DNA of 64,000 bases, taken from the NCBI RefSeq assembly GCF_949987515.2, contig NC_082698.1:3319455-3383454 (forward strand), written 5' to 3'. Source of the stretch: Delphinus delphis. Lineage: Eukaryota > Chordata > Mammalia > Artiodactyla > Delphinidae. The position numbers and the translations under genes were made by a program. This document shows positions 33,344 through 43,360 of the stretch, one piece after another; the stretch's first letter is position 1; every line of letters begins with the position of its first letter. The notes beneath the pieces were generated by a model, which worked only from the letters and a program-made list of their open reading frames with translations, searched no databases and was not told where the DNA came from.

Positions 33344-34490
33344 TTGCTCTCACTCTTGATTGATAGTTTGATTGGTTTGAAATTCTTGGTTAAGGTTATA
33401 CTTTTCCCCCCATCACTTTAAAGATACTACTTTGTTGCCTTCTGGAAACTCTTGTTGCTGAAATCTATTGATATCTATTGAATAGAGAAATCTATTGCTG
33501 TTGTACTTATTCTTTTATAGGCAATCTCTTTTTTTCTTGAAGCTTTTCAGGTTGCCTCCTTATTTTTAATGTTCTGTATTTCATTACACCATCTAGGCAT
33601 AGATTATTTTTATTTACTCTGATGGGACACTCTTGCAATCTGAGGACTTATGTCTTTCTCCAATTCTGTAAAATTCTTACCTATTATTTATTTTAAATTT
33701 TCAAGTATCAGTTATTTCCTATTCTTAGTTTTAAGAACTCCAATTTGCTGTATATTGGAGCATCTCAATTTTTTCTCCCTGCTTCTTAACAGGTTTTCAT
33801 ACATTAAAACAAACTGTTACCAGTCTCTGCATTTGATGTGATCCTCAGCTCTGTCTTCCATTTTACTCTTTACTCTGGACTGTGTTCCTCTTTATCCCAT
33901 CTCGTAAATTAAAACTTTTTAGTGACTATATATTTCATTTATAAGGTGTTATAATCGGTTTTCTCTCATATACATCTATTCTTATTTCATTTATTTCTCT
34001 TTTGTTCATAATTTATAATTGTTTATGGATATGTTAGATGTTTTATTTATCCCTTTAGCATTTAAAAAATAGTTATTTTAAAGTTTTTGCTAGGCTCTCC
34101 CACAAACTTAATTGTATCTGGAATGAATTCACACTGTTGTCTTTATTGTGTGTCTTTCTTTGTATGAGCTTCATTGTATGTGTTTTGGAATTTTGGTGTT
34201 TGGGCATTTTCTGAATGGGAGGATTTATGTTTTTGTGGCTAGCATTTGTATGTTCCCTCTCTGTCTTCTTTCCTCTCTCCCTAGATATGTTGCCTGCACA
34301 CATATCTCTAGCAGAAGTGGAACTTTTGCTCTGCTCTGATGTTGGACTTATTGCTGATACAGTCATAAAGCCAGTGAGGGGCAAGATTTGACTTTGACCT
34401 CCTTTCAGCTTCCTTCTGTGAGTGAAGGGAGAGGTGGGGGGGGGGTGTCCCACCACATCCGCTGTCTTCAACAGCAGTGATCTTGGCTCA
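33344..34490 (-). mobile_element. very old L1M element, antisense, continued (5' part)
   Basis: 'TTGATTGATAGTTTGATTGG' joins naturally to 'AAAAATGTCTTTATTTTGC' left of the inserted L1. Phrases such as 'TTTGTTGCCTTCTGGAAACT', 'GAACTCCAATTTGCTGTA' and 'GTTTGGGCATTTTCTGAATG' fit the upstream part of old L1M elements. It is heavily mutated. The exact right end is not visible and the SINE at 34497 may mark it. Confidence 0.5.
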
Positions 34491-34496
34491 GTTTTT

Positions 34497-34842
34497 CTTT
34501 TTTTTTTTTCCTATTTTTTTTGGTTGCGTTGGGTCTTCATCGCTGCATGCGGGCTTTCTCTAGTTGCAGAGAGTGGGGGCTACTCTTCATTGTGGTGTGC
34601 TGGCTTCTCATCGCGGTGGCCTCTCTTGTTGCAGAGCATGGGCTCTAGGCATGCGGGCTTCAGTAGTTGTGGCACATGGGCTCAGCAGCTGTGGCTCGCG
34701 GGCTCTAGAGTGCAGGCTCAGTAGTTGTGGCGCATGGGCTTAGTTGCTCTGCGGCACGTGGGATCTTCCCGAACCAGGGCTCGAACCCGTGTCCCCTGCA
34801 TTGGCAGGCGGATTCTTAACCACTGTGCACCAGGGAAGCCCC
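34497..34842 (-). mobile_element. long CHR-class SINE, antisense
   Basis: The right end CACCAGGGAAGCCCC is the SINE head in reverse. GGCTCGAACCCGTGTCCCC is the reversed B-box region. The middle has repeats of 'CAGTAGTTGTGGC(A/G)CATGGGCT', and the poly(T)-rich left end is the tail. It has the longer body with 'ACTACTGAGCCTGC' repeats known from cetaceans. I cannot define a clear target-site duplication. Confidence 0.88.
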
Positions 34843-35460
34843 AATTTATCTGTTTCTGATGAAGCTCTGTAGTCCCTTTCGTACCATTGGAGTCTAACTC
34901 CTGGATGCCACCCCCTGCTTCTAGACGCAGAGTCCCCCCCAACCCCCCAGCCTGCCGCTGGCCCCCTGCCCCACCATCTTGTATTTCTGCTCCGTCCACA
35001 TTCATCCAGTGTTCATCTTGTATTCATGGTGACTGTGTTGTTTTGGTTTTGTCTGGAGCATTAAAGTACCATTTTATTTAGTCCCGTGCAGCGGGCAGCA
35101 CACAGCCCATCAGTGGCGTGCTCTTCATTTGCTCAACATTTGTCCCGTTGACTTTGTCTTTCAAGTTGAGTTTGATATTCAAGTTATCTTTTCTGTAGCA
35201 AAAACGGAGTCTAATTTTGATACTTCCATTGCTGTGATCCTCATGACCATTTATACCCTTTGGTATTTACTTCCTTGTACAGCTTTTAGAAAAAACATGT
35301 GAATGTGAACGTATTTGCACGAAACCATCCCTGGAACCTCCCTACACCACTGGCCTTGTGGGTTTCACGATGTAGGTCTTCTTCTCTGATGTTTCATTCA
35401 CTGAACAAATACATTTTGAGTTCATTCTACGCTCACAAATGCAAGCGGCCTGCAGTCCTG
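34843..35460. other. unique sequence, no gene seen
   Basis: It has C-runs at 34926-34975. Open frames of 64-95 codons overlap the SINE border and are chance. Confidence 0.45.
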
Positions 35461-35462
35461 CT

Positions 35463-35608
35463 GTTCAAGGTGTGGTCTGGGGACCAGCAGCCTCTGCGTT
35501 AGAAATGCAAAAGCTCAGGCCCCTCCCCAGACCTCCTGAACTAGAGCCTGGCTTTTTAACAAGACTTCCAGGTGATCTGCACGAACGTGAAAGTCTGAGA
35601 AGCACTGC
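35463..35608 (-). mobile_element. MER20: MER20 (hAT-Charlie) element
   Basis: 'GTGTGGTCTGGGGACCAGCA', 'GTTAGAAATGCAAAAGCTCA', 'CCCAGACCTCCTGAACTAGA', 'CTTCCAGGTGATCTGCACGA' and the end 'GTCTGAGAAGCACTG' fit MER20 over its whole 3' part. MER20 copies often carry regulatory sites in placental mammals. Confidence 0.85.
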
Positions 35609-36128
35609 CTTGTAGTGAAGGTAACCGTGTGCCCTGGCTTACTTGTTGTGGGGCTACTGTTCACATGTTGTCCTCATTTAGACAATTGGTTATGTGGTTT
35701 CCCTCTTTATGATGAGCCGGGTGCTTCACTCTCTAAATTCTGAAGTCTGATGCAGACACACCTAAGTCATTCTGAGTTCTCCAGGGAGCAAGTAGAGATG
35801 GAGTGAGGCTGAAGTGAGGGTGTAGGGGCGCTGGAGGGGATGATTGGCAAAGTAAATGCATTCTGGATTGTACTTATGCTGAAAAAACCCGGAGCGGAAA
35901 GGTGTTGGCCTTCTGTTCTCTCCCACAGCATATCTTCAGCCTCTTTGGCCCAGGAACTGGGAGGTGCTGGGGCTTCTAAGTGGGAGGGTGTCTCTTTATT
36001 TCTGAACCCGCAGCAGGGCATCCTGCCCCCTCGAAGTGGGCAGGCCCAGAGCATTCTCTCCATTCATACCAACAGCCTGCAGGGTGCTGGGCTCTATCTT
36101 TTCGTAAAACTGTTTACACCGTGGTCTC
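35609..36128. other. unique sequence, no gene seen
   Basis: Overlapping frames on both strands (98 codons minus, 97 codons plus) mirror each other and show no domain. Confidence 0.4.
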
Positions 36129-36617
36129 TGTAAGAGTTTCCCATGGCTGCTACAACAAGTTATCACAAACTGGGTGGCTTCACACAACAGGAATTTATTC
36201 TCTAACTGCCTGGCGGCCAGAAGCCTGACATCAGTACCCCTAGGATGAAATCAAGGTGTTGGCAGGGCTGCAGTCCCTCCAGAGGCTCTCGGGGAAGATT
36301 CTTCCTTGCCCCTCCCGGCTTCTGGTGGCGGCCGGCGTGCCTTGGCTTGTGGCCGCACCCCTCCCGTCTCTGCCTCTGTCCTCACATGGCCTCCTCCTCT
36401 GTAACTGTCAAATCTGTCTCTGCCTCCCTCTTATAAGGACACTTGTGATGGCATTTAGGGCCCACCAGATAGTCCAGGATGATCTCCCCTCCTGGAGATC
36501 CTTAATTTAGTCACACTTGCAAAGTCCATTTTGTCATGTAAGATCACATCCACAGGTTCCAGGGATTGGGACATGGTCATCTTGGCAGGGGGAGGGACCC
36601 TTTTCCAGCCTACCACA
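36129..36617 (-). mobile_element. MaLR (MLT1-type) solo LTR, antisense, near full length
   Basis: It begins TGTAAGAGTTTCCCATGGCT and ends CCTACCACA, the reversed LTR termini (TG...CA). Inside are 'CACAAACTGGGTGGCTTCAC', 'AAATCAAGGTGTTGGCAGGG', 'TCTTATAAGGACACTTGTGA' and 'CACAGGTTCCAGGGATTGGG'. This is an ancient ERVL-related LTR with no internal genes. I see no 5-bp duplication. Confidence 0.88.
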
Positions 36618-36779
36618 GCACCCAAGAGAAAGGGTGTTGTATTGCTAGGCAAACTAAATGGAACATTTCCCTCCAAGAAGAGTGGATATGAGATATTTTT
36701 CTGAAAGAAAGAGATTGTTGAGTATTTTAATACTGACCCCTCCCCGGTTCTGCTCACGTAGACTCTTCATTACTCCTTG

Positions 36780-36912
36780 CTGAGTACCTGCTTTGTGCCG
36801 GGAGCTTCACACACCTTCTCTCTGGTGTGCAGTATCGTCCTGTTTTACTGGTGAGAAGAGGTGGGCTTGCCGCATCTTATCCTGTGAGCAGTCAGTGTGG
36901 CAGAGTGGCTTC
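36780..36912 (-). mobile_element. MIR SINE fragment
   Basis: 'TGAGTACCTGCTTTGTGCCG', 'ATCGTCCTGTTTTACTGGTG' and 'GTGAGCAGTCAGTGTGGCAG' follow MIR in antisense order. A 252-codon plus frame starts inside it with GTG. Confidence 0.6.
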
Positions 36913-39588
36913 AACTAGGAAAGGCACGAGGGATTGCCTATGGGACCGTGGGCGCTGGGGCGGTAGAGGGAAGGAGCAGAGACTGTTTAACTTCGAAGCC
37001 ACTGCAAGCTGGAGGACTGGCATTCAGGACCAGATGCCACGGGGCTGTCGGGGGCTTGCACAAGTCCCATGTTCTGCTCCTGGGGGTGTTGTCACCTGCG
37101 AGCCGAAGGTTTCTCTCCGGGGCGGGCGTCTGGAGGTGCCTTTGGACGTAAGAAGCAGGAGCCTCCCGGTGGGGCGACATCGAGGGGCCTGTGTGCATCC
37201 TGGACGCACAGATTCCTGCTCCCACCCGCTGCCCACAGTGGAGCCATTTCCATCCGATCAGCAACCCCGCTGCTCTGCTGGGCTCCCTGGAGCGTTGTTG
37301 AGTCTCAGCGATTTTACATTCCAACCTCCACTGCCCCTTTTAGGGGTGTGGCCTTTAGGGGAGCGCTCTGGGTCCCTTGTCCCTGGTTTACGGGGATTAA
37401 CCAAGACCCCCGAGGGCAGGATCTGGGGCAGATTAAACTGGGGAGGGTTTCAGAGGACACATTTTGCGTGGGGGGTGGTTTGCCTGCGTCCCTTGAGGGC
37501 AGAGGCGTGGACACTACTCAGTGCAGCGTCACCTTCCTTATTCCAGGTGCAGCAGCTGAAGACCACGGCTACGTTAGGTGTTTAATTGGAAACAGAAGCT
37601 CTGAGCGCAGCCCACACCCTAGGGCTGTGTGTATCGCATTCAGACTCTAGGTTCGGGGTGTTTATCAGGCTGGGTGGGCACCAGATGGAAGTGGGGTGTT
37701 TCCTCCTTGGCGGCAAAAGGCTTGTGATGGGGAGGCAGCAGGCTCCCCTCTGTGTCCCTGACGCTGTTTGGGATGCTACGGGAGCCCCGCCCCTTTGCCC
37801 TCCTTGGCGGAGGTGTGAGCCACGCTCCCCTTCAAGTCCAGGCTCCCAGGGGGGCCGCCCACCGCTGCCCAGAGGGCTGAGCGCAGGGCCGGGGCGCGGC
37901 CAGGACAGGGCCTGGCGGTGGGCGCTGCAGGGACGCGCACTGCCCTATCCTCTCCCTCTTCCTCCGCTGGGTGAGCCGAGCGCCTCGGAGCCGTCTCTTC
38001 GGAAGTCTGGCAGGGCTGCTCCTCCGCGGATGGTGTGGGTTATAAATCGTGTAACCCTGGAGAAGAGTTCACTTGATCACGGTGTTTTACACTCTTCTCT
38101 GCAGAGCGTTGGTGACTTAATTAACCTACTTGCAGATGTAGCAGCTGAAAGATACATTTCCCGATGCATCCACATCCCCTTTCAGTCATCATGTACTTAA
38201 ATTGCAAATTCTCATGAACTGTAACCCAGTGGCTTATGGCTCTTGATTCTGCATTTCCCTGTAGATGTTCTATCTTCACGTGTGTCAAAGTTAGAGTATG
38301 TGGCTGCTAGAAAAAGGTATAGCTATATTAAACCACACAAAAAACCCCTCCATTGAAATAAGGTTAAGAATATGGCTTAATACTCCTCTAATGACGGGCA
38401 GTTCCAAGTTTGGCTTCAAAGCCAGTTGTCTGCCCAACGCCATAGCGCCCACGCCTCAGAAAACAGGTCTTGGAAGGTGCTAAGCTCGGAGGGATAGACT
38501 TATTTATCATCAAGGCACTCCAGGGCTCAAACAATGTGAAATCATTGCATGCATTTCCTTATTGGCCTTATTTTATAAAATCCTTGCTTCCCTCCCCATG
38601 CACTTACTTTTTCTCTCTCCATCTCCAGGAGAGCCCCTTCCCATACTTTTAGAGAAGATTATCCTATGACTTAACATTTCAAAAAATTTAGAAGTAAGAT
38701 GAGGGTAGAGAATCACTGAATTCTGAACAAAAACCAGTAATGGTTAATTTCTGTATGATTGTTTTCCCGTAAGAAAGTTAAGAAGACATTTGCAAGTCCT
38801 CCCCTGCCCCTCCCCCGCAAAAAAAAAACAACGATTCTTTTGAGCTCAAAATGTTGTATCATAAGCACATTTTTTATGGCTAAAAATTGGGGTTTACAGA
38901 GGGAAAATGACAAGCCTGTAATTGGCATACTTGGTATGAAAGTTTCCTTGCATACAAGAGATTCATGTTTGTAATTTCGTTTTAGGAAAACATTCTAAGC
39001 ATCCGGGGAACTGCAGGAGGGCGAGGGCTATGGGAACTCTCTCTCCAGAACCACCTGGTTTCAGATTCACCCATAAAAATGGAACCACATGGAGTTTTAT
39101 TCCAGTGTCCTGGGATCCATGGGCATTTCACCCGACTGGAGATGAAATTCAAAGTGCAGACATTTGGCAGCTGGCAGCTTGGGACTATATTCACCATTGT
39201 CTATTATCCTTTTTCTTTTCGGGTCTCTGTTCTGAGTTCCTAATTAGGCCTGTGCCATGCTTGGCTCCTTTGAATTCACGTGTGCTAGCTGTCACTGGGG
39301 CTTAGCCACGGCCTGAACCATCGCACGGACACAAAGGAGACAGTGACGTACAACTCACCACATCTCCCATCTCCACGTGAGCAGAGCTGAGTCCTGACCT
39401 GGCTTTTGGTGTATGGTTTTCTCCTTCATTCTCGCTCTCGCCTCACCTCGGTACATCACCGCGATGATGATGCGCTGAAGCTGTTCTCTCTCTGTTAGGT
39501 GAGGACAGGTGCAAAGATGTTTGCTTTGACTGTAGGAAATTTTCTTTTGGCTTTTCATCTTAAATGGAAAATCCCTACAACACAAGAG
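36913..39588. other. unique sequence; GC-rich 36900-38035, AT-rich after; no gene seen
   Basis: Overlapping frames of 252 codons (36827-37585, plus), 193 (37069-37650, plus), 204 (37586-38200, plus) and 128 (minus) reflect low stop density in GC-rich DNA. The longest begins in a MIR, and none has a domain. 38040-39580 is AT-rich single-copy DNA. Confidence 0.5.
37780..38035. promoter_or_regulatory. CpG-rich patch
   Basis: About 23 CpGs in 255 bases at near 70 percent GC by hand count, with GCCCCGCCCC at the left edge. It could be a small CpG island, but no TATA, initiator or first-exon donor stands out. Confidence 0.35.
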
Positions 39589-39589
39589 G

Positions 39590-39905
39590 TGTAAAATGAG
39601 AAGTAAATACTTTGTGTGTCGTTGTCTGTCTGTCTGTCTTTCTAAATAAATAGGATCTGACTCTGCATGCTGCTTTCCCTGCTTCACTTGGACCTCATTC
39701 CCCATGAGCTCCTCTTTCTGACGCTACGTGGTATGCACGGCACAGCTGCAGTGTGTTTTTCTCTTTTCCGGACCCCTCCCGATGGGCACTTAGGTTATTT
39801 CCAGTCTTTCACCTCTGTAAGGCTGGTACCATGGGCATCTCTGCTTATTCTCTGGGAGCGCTTGTGAGGTGGTTTCTGTAGGGTGCAGTCATACATACAC
39901 ACGGA
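39590..39905 (-). mobile_element. old L1ME-type fragment, antisense
   Basis: 'GCTGCTTTCCCTGCTTCAC', 'TACGTGGTATGCACGGC', 'GATGGGCACTTAGGTTATTT' and 'CAGTCTTTCACCTCTGTAAG' follow the antisense L1 pattern ('GGACATTTAGGTTGTTTCCAG'). It is much decayed. A TGTC microsatellite at 39622-39642 lies at its start. Confidence 0.5.
39622..39642. repeat. (TGTC)n microsatellite
   Basis: Five TGTC units. Confidence 0.8.
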
Positions 39906-40014
39906 GCAGTGGGTCACAGAGGTGTGCGGAGCGAGGTTTGTTTATGGATTAAATTGTAAGCAGGTGATCTGCCGTAAGAATTTGAGGAGATGAGCATTGG
40001 TGGAATCGGTCTCT

Positions 40015-40160
40015 GGGAGGCACTCTTTGATATCATCTCATTTAGTCCTGATTGCGGTCCCAGGACGGCGGTTTTATTTGCTTCATAGGAATGATGACTC
40101 TGAGTTCTGTAGTTTGTCTCAGGCACCGACTAGGAAGCAGCTGCCCTGGGACTGGAAGCC
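40015..40160 (-). mobile_element. MIR SINE fragment
   Basis: 'ATCATCTCATTTAGTCCTGA', 'TTTGCTTCATAGGAATGATG', 'GTCTCAGGCACCGACTAGGA' and 'AGCAGCTGCCCTGGGACT' approximate antisense MIR order. Confidence 0.55.
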
Positions 40161-40500
40161 CACTTTTCATGCCACGTCCAGAGCTCTTTCTCCCAACAAG
40201 CCTGTCTTTGCCGATAGCCATGTACATTTAGGCGACGTTCTGTGGTTTAATCACCTACAGTGGCCAACCGTGCCCATCGGCTTAGTGGTCCTTATCAGGG
40301 GCTCCTGGGAAATTCTCATCCATGGGTAGAAACTCGAGTTCCTTTCTAACAATAAGCCCACACTCAGCATCATTGTTTTGCTCTTGCTCACATCCTTGGT
40401 GACTTAGCGTAAGAAACGAGTTATTCACGGTGCCACGGCCGCCCTGGAGATTTCTCTCTCTCTCTCTCTTTTTTCACCCCAGTTTACCTTTGCTTCTTCT
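40161..40500. other. unique sequence, no gene seen
   Basis: It contains a (TC)n run at 40452-40470. Nothing else is recognised. Confidence 0.4.
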
Positions 40501-40504
40501 CCCC

Positions 40505-41430
40505 CTCAACTTTAAATGATATTTGTCAATACACACAATTCTATCTGTCAATGAAGTGTATAACATGATCTGATATACATGTACATCGTGGAATGATTAC
40601 CCAGATCCAGATAATTAATATATTACTATTAACTGTAGTCACTGTGCCGTAGGTTAGAGCCTCAGAACTTATTCTTATAGGTCAAAAGGTACTTTTAGTT
40701 ATAGCTCCCCATTTCCTCATTCCTCCAGACCCGGGCAACCATCATTCTATTCTGATTTTATGAAATTGGCCCCCCACCTTTCTTTCTTTTTTTTTTTTTT
40801 TTAAATTCCACACGTTACTGATGTCAAACGTCACACGGTATTTGTCTTTCTGTGTCTGGCTTATTTCATTCAGCATAATACCCTCCAGTTCATGTTGTCA
40901 CAAAAGGCAAGGCTTCCTTTTTTTTTTTTTTTAAGACTTCCTTTTTAATGACTGAATAATATACCATTGTGTTATGTATAACACATCTTCTTTATCCATT
41001 CATGTGATGATGATGGACACTTAGGTTGTTTCCGTGTCTTGGCTATTGTGTGTAGCACTGCAGTGAACATGGGAGTGCAGAGAGCTCTTTGAGAGAGTGA
41101 TTTCATCTCCTTAGGATATGGACCCAGAAGCGGGATTATTGGATCATATGGTCATTTATTTTTAACTTTTTGAGGAGCCTCCAGCCTGTTTTCCACAGTG
41201 GCTGCACCAATGTACATTCCAGCCTACAGAGGGTTCCCTTTTCTCTACATCTTCACCAGCATTTATCGCTTGTTTTTTGATAATAGCCTTTGTAACAGGT
41301 GTGAGGTGATATCTCGTGGTTTCGATTTGCATTTCCCTGATGATTAGTGATGTTGAGTACATGTGCTTTTTGGCCATTAGTACGTTGTCTTTGTTAAAAT
41401 GTCTATTCAAGTACTCTGCCTATTCTATTT
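40505..41430 (-). mobile_element. L1MA/L1MB-type 3' part, antisense
   Basis: 'AATGATATTTGTCAATACAC', 'CAACCATCATTCTATTCTGA', 'TCTGTGTCTGGCTTATTTCA', 'ATTATTGGATCATATGGTCA', 'TTCCACAGTGGCTGCACCAA' and 'CTGATGATTAGTGATGTTGA' follow antisense L1 from 3'UTR into ORF2. Two T-runs (40790-40802, 40918-40932) interrupt it. A second L1 3' end abuts at the right. Confidence 0.85.
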
Positions 41431-41690
41431 GCTTAAATTGAGGTATAGTTGATTTACAGTATTAGTTTCAGGTGTACAACATAGTGATCCAATATTTGTG
41501 TAGCTTATCCTCCATTTAAAGTTATTATAAAATACTGGCTATATTCCCTGTCTGTACAATATACCCTTGTAGCTTATGTATTTTACACATAGTAGTTTGT
41601 ACCTCTTACTCTCCTCCCCCATCCTGTCCCTCCCCGCTCCCCTTGCCCACTGGTCACCACTAGTTTGTTCTCTGTTTGGTTTATGTGAAT
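41431..41690 (-). mobile_element. second L1 3' end, antisense
   Basis: 'TTGAGGTATAGTTGATTTAC', 'TCAGGTGTACAACATAGTGA', 'TAAAGTTATTATAAAATACT' and 'ATAGTAGTTTGTACCTCTTA' restart the antisense L1 3'UTR, so this is a separate insertion next to the previous one. Confidence 0.8.
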
Positions 41691-42885
41691 GAAATGCTCA
41701 CACGGGGGTGCATGCCGGCCTGCCCTCCCGAGGGCTGGGGCTCCGGAGTTCTTCTGGTGAAAACGCCCTTTCCTCTCTGGCCGAGCCCTGTGTCCTGGGG
41801 GACTTGGGGGTTGAAGCAACAGGGGCTCTGGGTTGAGGGGGGAGAGGGGCACACAGTGGGATAGTCACACACGGCACCAGTCGGGGGAGAAGAGGGCAGG
41901 CCCGACCAGGGCTTGGCCCTTGACCCTGAGGACAAGTCCCCGGAGGGCAGAGAGCATGGAAACAGGCAGCGGCCAGACTGGCGGGTCTCAGCACCTCCCT
42001 CCAGCGTGAGCCTGGCTGTACCTTGAAGGCCAGCCTGACTTAGGAGGATTCGGACCTAGGAAGCCTCTGCCCCTCTTCCTCCCTGCCCAGGGCCCCATCT
42101 TATAGCCCCTCTGGGATTCCTGCAGCAGAAGCAAAGTCGTCCAGAGCATTTATCACTAGAGACAAGATTGGGCGTGGTGACAGGATGGACAGGCTGTCCC
42201 AGGACATAGCTCGGGGCCCGGGCACATGGAGGAGGCTGCCTGTCCTAGCTCCCTGAGTGCTCTGAGGCCGCCCAACATCCCTGGGGCCCATGCCCAGGGG
42301 TCCAGGCTGTCGCAGCTCCTCCTGTCCAGCTGCCTCTCAGCCTGCGCCTCTCAGGCAGGGTTCTCAGGGGACAAAGGCTGAGAGGGGTGGCTATCCCCAT
42401 CCAACTTGGAGCCCTCAGTCGGTCAGGGGCTCCGGCCAGGTCCTTGTGGCCGACTGGTCACCCTAATGCCCAGCCCATCGTGACTGCCCCTGTTGAGCTG
42501 AGATTTGCCTCCGTCAGTTTTGTCCCCACGTGGCAGGGTCAGGAGGAGACACCCCCAGGAAGAAAGAACTGTCCACTAGGGGCACACCCAGGACGAGGTG
42601 GTGGGTTGACACGAGTGATGCTGAAAGCTGGGCCTTTCCCTGTTCTGCGTGAAGCCAAAATCCCGCCCGATGCCAGAGGCTGCGGGAGCGCAACCCCCTC
42701 CATTTTGCTCCCCCATTTGTCTTACGCCTTTGTTTTCCATGCCAACTCTGTGCTGGGGCGTGTGCGCAAGACCTCCACCCGCAAGGGGCTGGTGGGAGAG
42801 TGTGAGACACAGACACACTGGACGCACTGCGGGTGAGCGTGGACCTTGCAGTGAGTGGGGGTGAGGTGACTGCAGGTGTCGCTGA
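41691..42885. other. GC-rich unique sequence, no gene seen
   Basis: About 62 percent GC. Overlapping frames on both strands reach 149 codons (plus, 42387-42836) and 135 codons (minus) with no domain. Confidence 0.45.
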
Positions 42886-42889
42886 ATGC

Positions 42890-43360
42890 AGGTGCGTGTG
42901 CCCGTCGCACAGGGAGGCCAAACAAACCGAAACGTCGGAGTTCGGAGCAGAGGAAGGTTCATTGCAGAGCCGAGCAAGGAGACAGGTTCTCGTGCCCAGA
43001 AAACCGCAAACTCAGCAAAGGATTTTTAAAGGCCAGGTGACGAGGGGCGTGGTCGGTTGCTGCAGATTTCTTGGCGTGCGTCCGAATCCTTTGTTCCTGC
43101 AGCTGTCCACGGAGGTCAGGTCACCATGTTCCTGTAAACCTCCAGCGAGACATATGTCATTCTCTGTTCTGCAACTTTTTATCTCTATAGGAATGCGAAA
43201 TTGTTTACATTGAAAGGTCAGAGCCTTGAGAATGGGCTGTCCTGTCTATTTCGGGCTGTAGGCAACATTCTTAACTGGAGCAAAGGCAATAGAATACAAA
43301 GGTTAAAGTAAAAGAGACAGATCCAGTATGGAGTCAGATTTGTCCTTCCCTATTACAGGG
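42890..43360. mobile_element. possible LTR-like segment
   Basis: The segment 'CGAGACATATGTCATTCTCT' to 'TTGTCCTTCCCTATTACA' has the even, repeat-like texture of an ERV LTR and ends in CA. I have no TG...CA pair with a duplication to prove it, and the left end is arbitrary. It may simply be unique DNA. Confidence 0.25.

Noticed and set aside
34073..34471. 132-codon minus frame as an L1 ORF1 or ORF2 piece
   Set aside because: It lies in the very old L1 continuation, but stops and divergence leave no recognisable L1 protein motif.
36129..36617. Intact endogenous retrovirus
   Set aside because: Only a solo MaLR LTR is present. No gag-, pol- or env-like sequence lies beside it or beside the copies at 30048 and 48005.
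36827..37585. 252-codon open frame on plus as a gene
   Set aside because: It starts with GTG inside a MIR fragment, lies in GC-rich DNA with few stops, overlaps other long frames, and has no domain.
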